A stretch of DNA of 12,741 nucleotides from Promethearchaeota archaeon. GTDB taxonomy: Archaea; Asgardarchaeota; Lokiarchaeia; Sigynarchaeales; SOKP01. The DNA is taken from contig JAGXOB010000066.1 in NCBI GenBank assembly GCA_019894735.1, forward strand, positions 1 to 12,741, read 5' to 3'. Numbering within the stretch: position 1 is the first letter of the stretch; the number at the start of each line of letters is the position of its first letter. Below the pieces are notes generated by a model, which did no database searches, was not told the origin of the DNA, and saw only the letters and a program-made list of their open reading frames with translations. This document shows positions 7,574 through 12,741 of this stretch, piece by piece. A program made the translations under genes and the position numbers.

Positions 7574-8329
7574 TCACTTCCCCTTTCTTCTATTTCTATT
7601 TGCGTAATCTTGGATATCTTCAATTACCATTTCTTTGCTATAGTCTGGCCATAAATCAGTTCGAAATTTAAATTCAGCGTAGGAAGCGTCCCACAATAAG
7701 AACCCTGAAATCCTTGCTCCATCATTCATTCCTGTTCTTATGATATAATCGACTTCAGGAAAATCTCGAGTATATAGATGATTTTTAATAACATCTCTAT
7801 TAACATCTTCTACCTTAACACCATTCTTGATAATCTCTTTTACAGCATCTACGATCTCTTCTTGTCCATCATACATTATACACAAGTTAATAAAATTCTG
7901 ATCGTTTTCTTTAGTAAATTCGATTAATTCATTAATCTTTATTCTAACGTCTTTTGGTAATAAATATACTCTCCCAATTACATTAAAATTAACTTTCTCT
8001 TCTTTAACAGTTGCTTCCTTTACCACGGCATCAACTGCGTCTAAAATTATGCCAAAAATATACTTAATCTCTTCTTGGCTTCTTTTTTTTAAATTCTCAA
8101 GCGATAACGCATAGATACTTAAATAATGAATCCCGGCTTCAAAAAAATCAAACAACCTCTCTTTTAAATTCTGATATCCAATAAGATGGCCCACATTTGC
8201 ACCAAACAGATTTTTCTTTGCCCAACGGCGGTTAACGTTTAAAAGTGGTAATCACTTTTAAGTTCCGTCCAAAATTAATCCAATATGTTTAGGCAATCTG
8301 TTTTCCGTTATGTTTTTTTGTTCATCCAA
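7574..8329 (-). CDS. uppS: Cis-prenyltransferase (undecaprenyl/polyprenyl diphosphate synthase family), interrupted by a 30-base insert
   Basis: The enzyme condenses isopentenyl diphosphate onto an allylic primer in cis to make polyprenyl (dolichol-type) diphosphate for glycan carriers. A plain call would begin at GTG 8192-8194 and lack the catalytic N-terminus. In the same frame upstream I read LPKHIGLILDG (8298-8264), then 30 extra bases with stops TAA and TGA, then N-RRWAKKN (from 8233). Removal gives 241 residues from TTG 8327-8329 with DGNRRW at 21-26. Later motifs are intact: GH at 37-38, YALSLEN, YDGQEEIVDAV, RTG at 188-190, Arg196, Ser198, FLLW at 200-203 and YAE at 207-209. The rest of the frame has no stop or frameshift. 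It is divergent from the HMG-CoA synthase gene, its biosynthetic supplier. The family call is secure; whether this copy is expressed as a full enzyme depends on the insert. The TTG start is the least certain point. Confidence 0.85.
8234..8263 (-). other. 30-base hairpin insert inside the catalytic DGN-RRW motif of the cis-prenyltransferase gene
   Basis: On the minus strand the arm TTAAAAGTG (8261-8253), a five-base loop (8252-8248) and the exact complement CACTTTTAA (8247-8239) form a perfect 9-bp inverted repeat. In the frame of the gene the insert contains TAA (8260-8258) and TGA (8254-8252). Excision of 30 bases after 8265, 8264 or 8263 each gives Gly-Asn and restores DGNRRW; the boundary is ambiguous by up to two bases. 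The insert length is a multiple of three, so the frame on both sides is the same. It may be a tiny intron, a bypassed element or a recent insertion. Confidence 0.7.
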
Positions 8330-8339
8330 ACTGATGTGA

Positions 8340-8350
8340 CTCTTTAAGAG
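8340..8350. repeat. Perfect 11-base palindrome before the cis-prenyltransferase start
   Basis: CTCTTTAAGAG consists of the arm CTCTT, a central T and the complementary arm AAGAG. It ends 10 bases before the proposed TTG start, so it lies in the likely leader or at the transcription start. It could be an operator half-site pair or a small hairpin; chance occurrence is possible. Confidence 0.35.
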
Positions 8351-8370
8351 ATTTTTCCGATTTTTCCGAT
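8351..8370. repeat. Two tandem copies of a 9-base unit
   Basis: The unit TTTTTCCGA occurs twice head to tail (minus strand ATCGGAAAA twice), directly after the palindrome and between it and the TATA-like box of the cis-prenyltransferase gene. Such a location suits a regulator site, but a simple slippage duplication is equally possible. Confidence 0.45.
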
Positions 8371-8372
8371 TC

Positions 8373-8388
8373 TTATAATTATAATTAT
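8373..8388 (-). promoter_or_regulatory. Candidate TATA box for the cis-prenyltransferase gene
   Basis: The minus strand reads a repeated ATAATT/TATAAT tract here, about 45-60 bases before the proposed TTG start. It would place the transcription start inside the tandem repeat just downstream. The assignment rests only on composition and spacing. Confidence 0.3.
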
Positions 8389-8500
8389 AGTAAATTACAT
8401 ATTATAATTTTGATTTCTAAATCTCGTCGTCGAAATATTCGCTATGCTCTTTGGGTTAAATTAATTTATTTATATAAATTAAGAAATAATTAGAAAATCT

Positions 8501-8539
8501 TTAATTCAAAATTAATAAAAGACTAGTAATTTGAATTAA
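8501..8539. repeat. 10-bp perfect inverted repeat in the divergent region
   Basis: TTAATTCAAA (8501-8510) and TTTGAATTAA (8530-8539) are exact complements separated by 19 bases. The centre-to-centre distance is 29 bases, near three helical turns, so both arms could face a dimeric regulator. It lies roughly midway between the two isoprenoid genes. The AT-rich composition lowers the significance. Confidence 0.4.
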
Positions 8540-8604
8540 TATTCTTAATTTTAAAAAATACCAATCCGAGTATGAACTGTTGAAAGTAGTAAACAACGAG
8601 GAAT

Positions 8605-8613
8605 TTTTAAATA
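8605..8613 (+). promoter_or_regulatory. Candidate distal TATA box for HMG-CoA synthase
   Basis: TTTTAAATA preceded by CGAGGAA resembles an archaeal TATA box with a purine-rich TFB recognition element. It would start a transcript near 8636 with a leader of about 140 bases. A second, closer box exists at 8680-8688. Confidence 0.3.
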
Positions 8614-8679
8614 ACCACCTTACTTAGTATGTATAACATTTAACTAGATATATAGAAGATTATTTTAGCAAATCAAGAT

Positions 8680-8688
8680 TTTATAAAA
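8680..8688 (+). promoter_or_regulatory. Candidate proximal TATA box for HMG-CoA synthase
   Basis: TTTATAAAA at this point would place the transcription start near 8710 and leave a leader of about 65 bases before the ATG at 8778. It is closer to the gene than the box at 8605-8613, but its upstream element is weaker. I cannot choose between them from sequence alone. Confidence 0.3.
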
Positions 8689-8777
8689 TAATCGAAATAG
8701 GTTATCAAATATAAAAAACAATAATATTATCTAATTTGATTTACATAGAATATTGAGAAATTCAGAGAGAATAGCTT

Positions 8778-10406
8778 ATGATTGGCAACGAGTATTTGTT
8801 TGGTGACGTCGGTATCGATAGTGTTGGTTTTTACGCACCAAAGTTCTACATAAAATTAGACGACTTAGCTCTACAGCGGAATATTGATCCGGGGAAATAT
8901 AATAAAGGATTGATGGTTCACGAGATGAGAGTGCCTGAAGTTAACGAGGATATCATTTCGTTAGGATTGAAAGCGGGGTATCAAGCGTTATTGAAAGGCG
9001 GAATATCTCCCAAGGAGATTGATGCGTTATTCGTGGGAACCGAAACTATTACCTATGCAGTGAAGTCGGTTTCGAACATCTTCGCAGAGCTGTTAGAGAT
9101 TTCGCCGAATGCTTTGACGATGGATTCGTATAACGCTTGCGCTGGTGGCACGCTAGCCCTTTTAAATGCTATAGCTTTAGTAGAGAAAGAAATAATAAAA
9201 AAAGCACTTGTCATAAGCGCGGACATATCGTCCTATCACTTGGGTTCTCCAAGTGAAGCAACTCAAGGCTCAGGAGCGGTTGCATTAGTAATTTCAAAGA
9301 ACCCTAGGGTTGCCTCTTTCAGTGAGAAGTTCGGTAAAGTATCGGGAAATGTTGATGATTTTTTCCGCGCCGCTAACGAAAAACACGCTAAAGCCTTTGG
9401 TCACTATTCAGTAAAAACATATCTCGATTTCCAATTAAAGGCTTACGATGATTTAGTTAGCCATATTGGAGATTTTCACGCGGATTATTATACTTTCCAC
9501 GCCCCATTCTCAAAATTACCAATTAAATGCATGCAAGAGATAATTCAAAAACGATGGGTAAGACATATTACTGATCTTCCAAAAATAAATATGAATCAAA
9601 TTAAATCTTCCATACTTAAAAAGCTCGATGCTTTTATGCACGACATCACAGTGTTACCTGAATGGTTGTATTTGAAGTTAAAGGAGAGAGGGTATTCATC
9701 GGAAACGTTAGAAAATATCTCGTATAAACTTATAGGAAATTTCACAGAAAAAGTGCTTCCACAGTTAAGAGTTCCTTCTCATTTTGGAAATATGTATAAT
9801 GCTTCCATTTGGGCCCAAATTATATACATTCTTGAGAATTACGCGCGAGTAAACGATACTATTTACTTTGGTTCATATGGTTCTGGCGCAACATGCATCT
9901 CTGGATTATTGAAAGTCAAAGATACTTTCAAAAATGTTGTTGATAAAAGCCCTCAAATCAACGATTTTATCAATAATAAGGAACTCAAGACTATTAATGA
10001 ATACGAGCAGATTAAGTCAGGTGAATTCTCACCGAAAACAGTTTTAGGAAAAATTGTTGAACACGAAAAGAATAATAAGAGAGGTTTTACTCTTCATTTC
10101 TGCGACGAAGGATGTATCCTCCCAAATATTGAAGGTTTAAACCATTGTCCGAAAGGTCACTCGGGTTTACATGAAAAATTCTTTCCACTATACGCAGTAT
10201 TAGAGTCAGAACCAATTGCAAATCCTAACGAAAACAATCTGAATTACCTTTACAACGGTTTAGTAAGGATTGCTGGAGATGTGAAACCAGGATCTTGCTT
10301 GGAATACGAGATCAGGCGCCTTGTAAATGAAAATGAAACAAACTTCAATGCGATTGGGATGTTAAATTGGAGCCCATTGTATTATCCTGTTCAAAATATC
10401 TATTAA
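8778..10406 (+). CDS. mvaS: Hydroxymethylglutaryl-CoA synthase with long C-terminal extension
   Basis: The enzyme condenses acetyl-CoA with acetoacetyl-CoA to HMG-CoA, the entry to the mevalonate pathway. The thiolase-fold core carries the general base Glu89 in VGTETITYAVKS (86-97), the nucleophile Cys121 in NACAGGT (119-125), His241 in TFHAPFSKLP (239-248), GNMYNAS (337-343) and FGSYGSGA (364-371). At 542 residues it is much longer than the roughly 350-390 residues usual for archaeal and bacterial forms. The tail (about 380-542) includes a Cys/His cluster (Cys442, Cys446, His456, Cys457, His461) that looks metal-binding, then a strand-rich stretch (LVRIAGDVKPGSCLEYEIRR). Archaeal synthases usually work with a separate DUF35 (zinc ribbon plus OB fold) scaffold and a thiolase; neither gene is seen nearby. 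The start is ATG with a weak GAGAGA before it. Its reductase partner follows. Confidence 0.93.
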   Translation: MIGNEYLFGDVGIDSVGFYAPKFYIKLDDLALQRNIDPGKYNKGLMVHEMRVPEVNEDIISLGLKAGYQALLKGGISPKEIDALFVGTETITYAVKSVSNIFAELLEISPNALTMDSYNACAGGTLALLNAIALVEKEIIKKALVISADISSYHLGSPSEATQGSGAVALVISKNPRVASFSEKFGKVSGNVDDFFRAANEKHAKAFGHYSVKTYLDFQLKAYDDLVSHIGDFHADYYTFHAPFSKLPIKCMQEIIQKRWVRHITDLPKINMNQIKSSILKKLDAFMHDITVLPEWLYLKLKERGYSSETLENISYKLIGNFTEKVLPQLRVPSHFGNMYNASIWAQIIYILENYARVNDTIYFGSYGSGATCISGLLKVKDTFKNVVDKSPQINDFINNKELKTINEYEQIKSGEFSPKTVLGKIVEHEKNNKRGFTLHFCDEGCILPNIEGLNHCPKGHSGLHEKFFPLYAVLESEPIANPNENNLNYLYNGLVRIAGDVKPGSCLEYEIRRLVNENETNFNAIGMLNWSPLYYPVQNIY

Positions 10407-10430
10407 GTAAACATTCATTTAATAGAAAAT

Positions 10431-10447
10431 CTCTTTTTCCTCCTTTA
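10431..10447 (+). terminator. Candidate pyrimidine-rich terminator after HMG-CoA synthase
   Basis: CTCTTTTTCCTCCTTTA lies about 25 bases past the synthase stop. T-rich runs of this kind are typical archaeal termination signals. A TATA-like box for the next gene follows, which suggests the reductase can be transcribed separately. Confidence 0.4.
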
Positions 10448-10533
10448 TTCAACTAATTATTAACATATTAATCAATAAGCCAACATTTCTGAATAATCTA
10501 AAGGCAAAATGGTTATAAGATACAATAAATACA

Positions 10534-10541
10534 TTTATAAT
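10534..10541 (+). promoter_or_regulatory. Candidate TATA box for HMG-CoA reductase
   Basis: TTTATAAT is centred about 27 bases before the ATG at 10564, the distance expected if transcription starts at the start codon itself. This supports a leaderless mRNA and the ATG over the GTG at 10552. Confidence 0.35.
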
Positions 10542-10563
10542 AATAAAAGATGTGAATAAGAAG

Positions 10564-11844
10564 ATGAATGACTTTCATTCAGATATTTCTGGTTTTTATA
10601 AATTGCCCCTAAAAGAGAGGCAAAACAAACTAGCTAAGTTATTGAATTTAGAACAAGAAGAAATAGAATTGTTACGAAATTTGGGGTATCTTTCACCCAG
10701 TCAAATTGATACATTAATAGAGAATGTCGTTGGTAGTTACCAATTACCAATGGGTGTTGCTTTGAATTTTAAAGTTAATGGAAAGGATTACATAATTCCA
10801 ATGGTAATTGAAGAACCTTCTGTTGTAGCCGCTGCTTCAAATATGGCTAAAGTTGCTAGAAAATTCGGTGGATTTCAATCTGAAAAAGTTAAATCCATCA
10901 TGATCTCCCAAATTCAATTAACTCATATTCAGGATATTAACCTTGCGAAACAGAAGTTGCTAACTAATAAGGAAAAAATCTTAGAAATAGCGAACGAGCA
11001 AGACCCCCTGCTAAATAAATTGGGTGGGGGTGCTCTTGATCTAGAAGTAAGAGAGATTGAAACTAGGAAAGGGAAAATGATAATCATCCACTTACTTGTT
11101 GATGTATTAGATGCTATGGGTGCAAATGTAGTTAATACAATGGCTGAAGCCGTAAGCCCATATATAGAAAAACTTTGTAAGGCTAAAATTTATCTCCGAA
11201 TCGTGTCCAATTTAGCGAGCCACCGTGTTGCTAAGTGTAAAGCTGTGTTTGATAGGGATTTGTTAGGCGGAGAAGAAGTAGTTGAAGGTATCTTAAACGC
11301 TTACGAATTTGCATTCGCTGATCCTTATAGAGCAACGACGCATAATAAAGGAATTATGAATGGGATAATAGCGTTAGCTCAAGCCACAGGGAACGATACT
11401 AGAGCTCTTGAAGCAGGTGCACATGCTTATGCGTCTATGAGTGGCTCTTATAAACCCTTAACTAAATTTGAATTAGATTCAGAGGGGAATTTAGTTGGAG
11501 AAATAGAAATTCCTCTAGCTTTTGGGATCATTGGAGGAATCACAAGGAACCATCCAATGGCACGTTTAGCTATGAAAATTATAAACGTTGAAAGCGCCGA
11601 AGAGCTCTCTCAAGTTGCTGCAGCTTTAGGCCTAGCTCAAAATGTAGGTGCCCTAAGAGCATTAGCTTCGGAAGGAATTCAGAAAGGTCATATGGCGCTA
11701 CATTCTCGCAATATAGCAAAGCTAGCGGGTACACCAGACGATTTAATTGAAGAAGTAGCAAAAATAATAGTGGAAGATAAAAAAATAAGAGTAGACTACG
11801 CTAAAGAAGTTTTAAAGAAGGTAATTAAAAGTAAAAACCTTTAG
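10564..11844 (+). CDS. mvaA: Hydroxymethylglutaryl-CoA reductase, class II (MvaA type)
   Basis: The enzyme reduces HMG-CoA to mevalonate. The sequence follows the class II (Pseudomonas mevalonii-like) pattern from end to end: SGFYKLPLKER near the N-terminus, LPMGVALNF, VIEEPSVVAAASN with the catalytic Glu, LGGGALDLEVRE, the nucleotide-site motif DAMGANVVNTMAEA, ADPYRATTHNKGIMNG with the catalytic Lys, ATGNDTRA with the catalytic Asp, and GIQKGHMALHSRN with the catalytic His. All four catalytic residues are present and the length (426 residues from the ATG) is normal. No membrane segment is seen, as expected for class II. The in-frame GTG at 10552 would add four residues; I prefer ATG 10564 because of the TATA spacing and because MNDFHSDISGFYKL begins like the family. 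Most archaea use class I, so class II suggests an old transfer. It sits between HMG-CoA synthase and the UbiD-family gene. Confidence 0.95.
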   Translation: MNDFHSDISGFYKLPLKERQNKLAKLLNLEQEEIELLRNLGYLSPSQIDTLIENVVGSYQLPMGVALNFKVNGKDYIIPMVIEEPSVVAAASNMAKVARKFGGFQSEKVKSIMISQIQLTHIQDINLAKQKLLTNKEKILEIANEQDPLLNKLGGGALDLEVREIETRKGKMIIIHLLVDVLDAMGANVVNTMAEAVSPYIEKLCKAKIYLRIVSNLASHRVAKCKAVFDRDLLGGEEVVEGILNAYEFAFADPYRATTHNKGIMNGIIALAQATGNDTRALEAGAHAYASMSGSYKPLTKFELDSEGNLVGEIEIPLAFGIIGGITRNHPMARLAMKIINVESAEELSQVAAALGLAQNVGALRALASEGIQKGHMALHSRNIAKLAGTPDDLIEEVAKIIVEDKKIRVDYAKEVLKKVIKSKNL

Positions 11845-11927
11845 CTTTATAAAAAGTGTATCACAAATTCCTCTAATAAAAATTAATAAAAATGTAGATT
11901 ACCCTACAGAAAATAAAAGTTTGAGCT

Positions 11928-11931
11928 GGAG
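11928..11931 (+). promoter_or_regulatory. Ribosome binding site of the UbiD-family gene
   Basis: GGAG ends three bases before the ATG at 11935. It is the clearest Shine-Dalgarno match in the window and fits an internal gene of a polycistronic message: the reductase stop is 90 bases upstream and no T-rich terminator lies between. Confidence 0.5.
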
Positions 11932-11934
11932 TAT

Positions 11935-12741
11935 ATGGGATTTAGAGAATATTTAGATAATTTAGACAAAAAAGGTTTATTAAAAAAAGTAGATGTTGAA
12001 GTGTCTAAGAAATTAGAGATTTCTGGAATTTTAAAGAAGATGGAGCCTACTCCCGTAATATTTAATAATGTTAAAGAATCTGAGTTCCGGGTTGCCGGTA
12101 ATATTTTCTGTACTAAAAATGTCATTGCCTCCTATTTCAATGTAGAACCAACTGATATTATACCAATGCTTTCAAAAGCAATATTAGAAAGCTCCGAACC
12201 AGAAGTAATTACTAATGCCCCTTGCCAAGAAGTAATTGAATCGAATGTAGATTTAGATAAAATACCAATTTTGTTCCATTGTGAAAAGGATGGTGGAAAT
12301 TACATTTCATCTGCTGTAGTTGTCACAAAAGATCCTGAATATGGACAGAACTTGGATTTTCACCGCGCTATGCAGTTTTCTAAAAATAAATTTGCTACTC
12401 GAATAGTACAAGGTCGAAATTTTCATTCATTTTTAAAGAAAAATGGAGAACTGGATGTTGCCTTTTGTATAGGAAATACTCCAAACATATTAATTGCTGG
12501 AGCTACTTCAGTTGAAATTGGATTTGATGAGTTGAAAATAGCTAACGCATTAGAACCAATAAAACTTGTGAAAGCAAATTCTGTTGATCTATTAATTCCT
12601 TCCGAAGCTGAGTTTGTTTTAGAAGGACGCGTTTATTTAGAAGAAAAGCATGCTGAGGGTCCTTTTGTAGATCTAACAGAAACTTATGACACAATAAGGG
12701 AAGAACCTGTTTTCGAAGTCAAGAAAATAACTCATAGAAAG
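11935..12741 (+). CDS. UbiD-family decarboxylase, probably anhydromevalonate phosphate decarboxylase; 3' end cut by the window
   Basis: An open frame of 269 codons runs from ATG to the window end without a stop, roughly 60% of a normal UbiD protein. Family features include MGFREYLDNL at the start, the segment DGGNYISSAVVVTKDPEYG (119-137) with the following DFHRAMQF, an Arg-rich TRIVQGRNF (155-163), and LEEKHAEGPFVDLTETYD (235-252), which matches the conserved catalytic Glu/EGPF region. UbiD proteins decarboxylate unsaturated acids using prenylated FMN. Placement after HMG-CoA synthase and reductase argues for the archaeal mevalonate step that turns trans-anhydromevalonate 5-phosphate into isopentenyl phosphate, a role known for archaeal UbiD homologues. 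The phosphomevalonate dehydratase and the UbiX-like flavin prenyltransferase are not in the window. The C-terminal third cannot be judged. Confidence 0.88.
   Translation, partial: MGFREYLDNLDKKGLLKKVDVEVSKKLEISGILKKMEPTPVIFNNVKESEFRVAGNIFCTKNVIASYFNVEPTDIIPMLSKAILESSEPEVITNAPCQEVIESNVDLDKIPILFHCEKDGGNYISSAVVVTKDPEYGQNLDFHRAMQFSKNKFATRIVQGRNFHSFLKKNGELDVAFCIGNTPNILIAGATSVEIGFDELKIANALEPIKLVKANSVDLLIPSEAEFVLEGRVYLEEKHAEGPFVDLTETYDTIREEPVFEVKKITHRK

Larger units (their letters stand above)
8330..8777. other. Divergent AT-rich regulatory region between cis-prenyltransferase and HMG-CoA synthase
   Basis: This 448-base stretch has no convincing gene on either strand. It separates two divergent isoprenoid genes and so must carry both promoters. 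It contains a tandem repeat and a palindrome next to the cis-prenyltransferase start, TATA-like boxes for both directions, an AT-only inverted repeat (TTAATTTA at 8461-8468 with TAAATTAA at 8475-8482) and a longer 10-bp inverted repeat at 8501-8539. I see no tRNA or other structured RNA. Confidence 0.6.

Noticed and set aside
7453..7671. A 72-residue plus-strand open frame with a TTG start
   Set aside because: It overlaps the end of the cis-prenyltransferase gene on the other strand, is rich in Ile/Leu/Tyr/Lys as expected from random AT-rich DNA, and has no ribosome binding site.
8234..8266. A classical translational hop with matching take-off and landing codons
   Set aside because: The take-off codon would be GGA (8266-8264) and the triplet before the resumption codon is GTT (8236-8234); they do not match as in the phage T4 gene 60 or yeast mitochondrial bypass cases. 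Bypass without matching codons cannot be excluded.
8221..8280. A canonical archaeal bulge-helix-bulge intron in the cis-prenyltransferase gene
   Set aside because: At the three cut phases that restore DGNRRW, the four bases that should form the central helix do not pair. The nearest drawing pairs TTAA (8258-8261) with TTAA (8232-8235) and CGG with CCG, giving a 3-base 5' bulge but a 7-base 3' bulge and a 3' cut inside the helix. A non-standard structure is still possible, so only the strict motif is rejected.
8461..8482. AT-only inverted repeat TTAATTTA/TAAATTAA as an operator
   Set aside because: It contains only A and T in a region that is almost all A and T, so it is likely by chance; it is mentioned only in the description of the intergenic region.
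10212..10403. A fused DUF35 protein at the end of HMG-CoA synthase as a firm call
   Set aside because: The Cys/His spacing and the following strands do not match the usual DUF35 order closely enough; it is kept only as a hypothesis among the findings.
10407..10551. A tRNA or small structured RNA between the synthase and reductase genes
   Set aside because: No cloverleaf, TTCNANNC-type T-loop or GC-rich stem is seen here or in the other gaps.

Overview
The window looks like a piece of an AT-rich archaeal chromosome, most likely from an Asgard (Lokiarchaeia-like) lineage. Three things support this. The isoprenoid genes are of the archaeal mevalonate type. A Roadblock/LC7 protein and a longin-like protein with a long coiled coil sit in the same stretch, as is typical of Asgard genomes. 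Upstream regions carry archaeal TATA-like boxes, starts are a mix of ATG, GTG and TTG, and intergenic regions are very AT-rich. The lineage is inferred from gene content, not from a marker gene.

Layout. Positions 1-8329 are all minus strand. From low to high they hold the 5' end of an unrecognised gene (1-89), a Roadblock/LC7 protein (214-669), a longin-like plus coiled-coil protein (852-2078), and a closely spaced trio. Read in transcription order, the trio is a beta-sandwich/helical-repeat protein (5557-7416), a GCS2-type carboxylate-amine ligase (3849-5528) and an amidohydrolase-2 family protein (2271-3809). The last minus-strand gene is a cis-prenyltransferase (7574-8329). A 448-base AT-rich divergent region follows, with promoter-like boxes and inverted repeats. 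The plus strand then carries HMG-CoA synthase (8778-10406), class II HMG-CoA reductase (10564-11844) and the first 269 codons of a UbiD-family decarboxylase (11935 to the window end), probably anhydromevalonate phosphate decarboxylase.

How the genes work together. HMG-CoA synthase and reductase make mevalonate, and the UbiD-family enzyme would act late in the archaeal (phosphomevalonate dehydratase) variant of the pathway to give isopentenyl phosphate. The divergent cis-prenyltransferase would use the resulting C5 units to make long polyprenyl (dolichol-type) diphosphates for glycan carriers. The minus-strand trio looks like a separate operon that joins an amide-forming ligase fold with a hydrolase fold and a large scaffold-like protein; its substrate is unknown.

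Main discovery candidate. The cis-prenyltransferase reading frame is longer than a simple ORF call shows. Its N-terminus, including LPKHIGLILDG, lies upstream in the same frame. It is separated from N-RRWAKK by exactly 30 extra bases that contain a perfect 9-bp inverted repeat and two in-frame stops (TAA, TGA). Removing the 30 bases restores the catalytic DGNRRW motif perfectly. This could be a tiny intron, a translational bypass element or a recent disrupting insertion. I could not draw a canonical bulge-helix-bulge at the boundaries that restore the protein.
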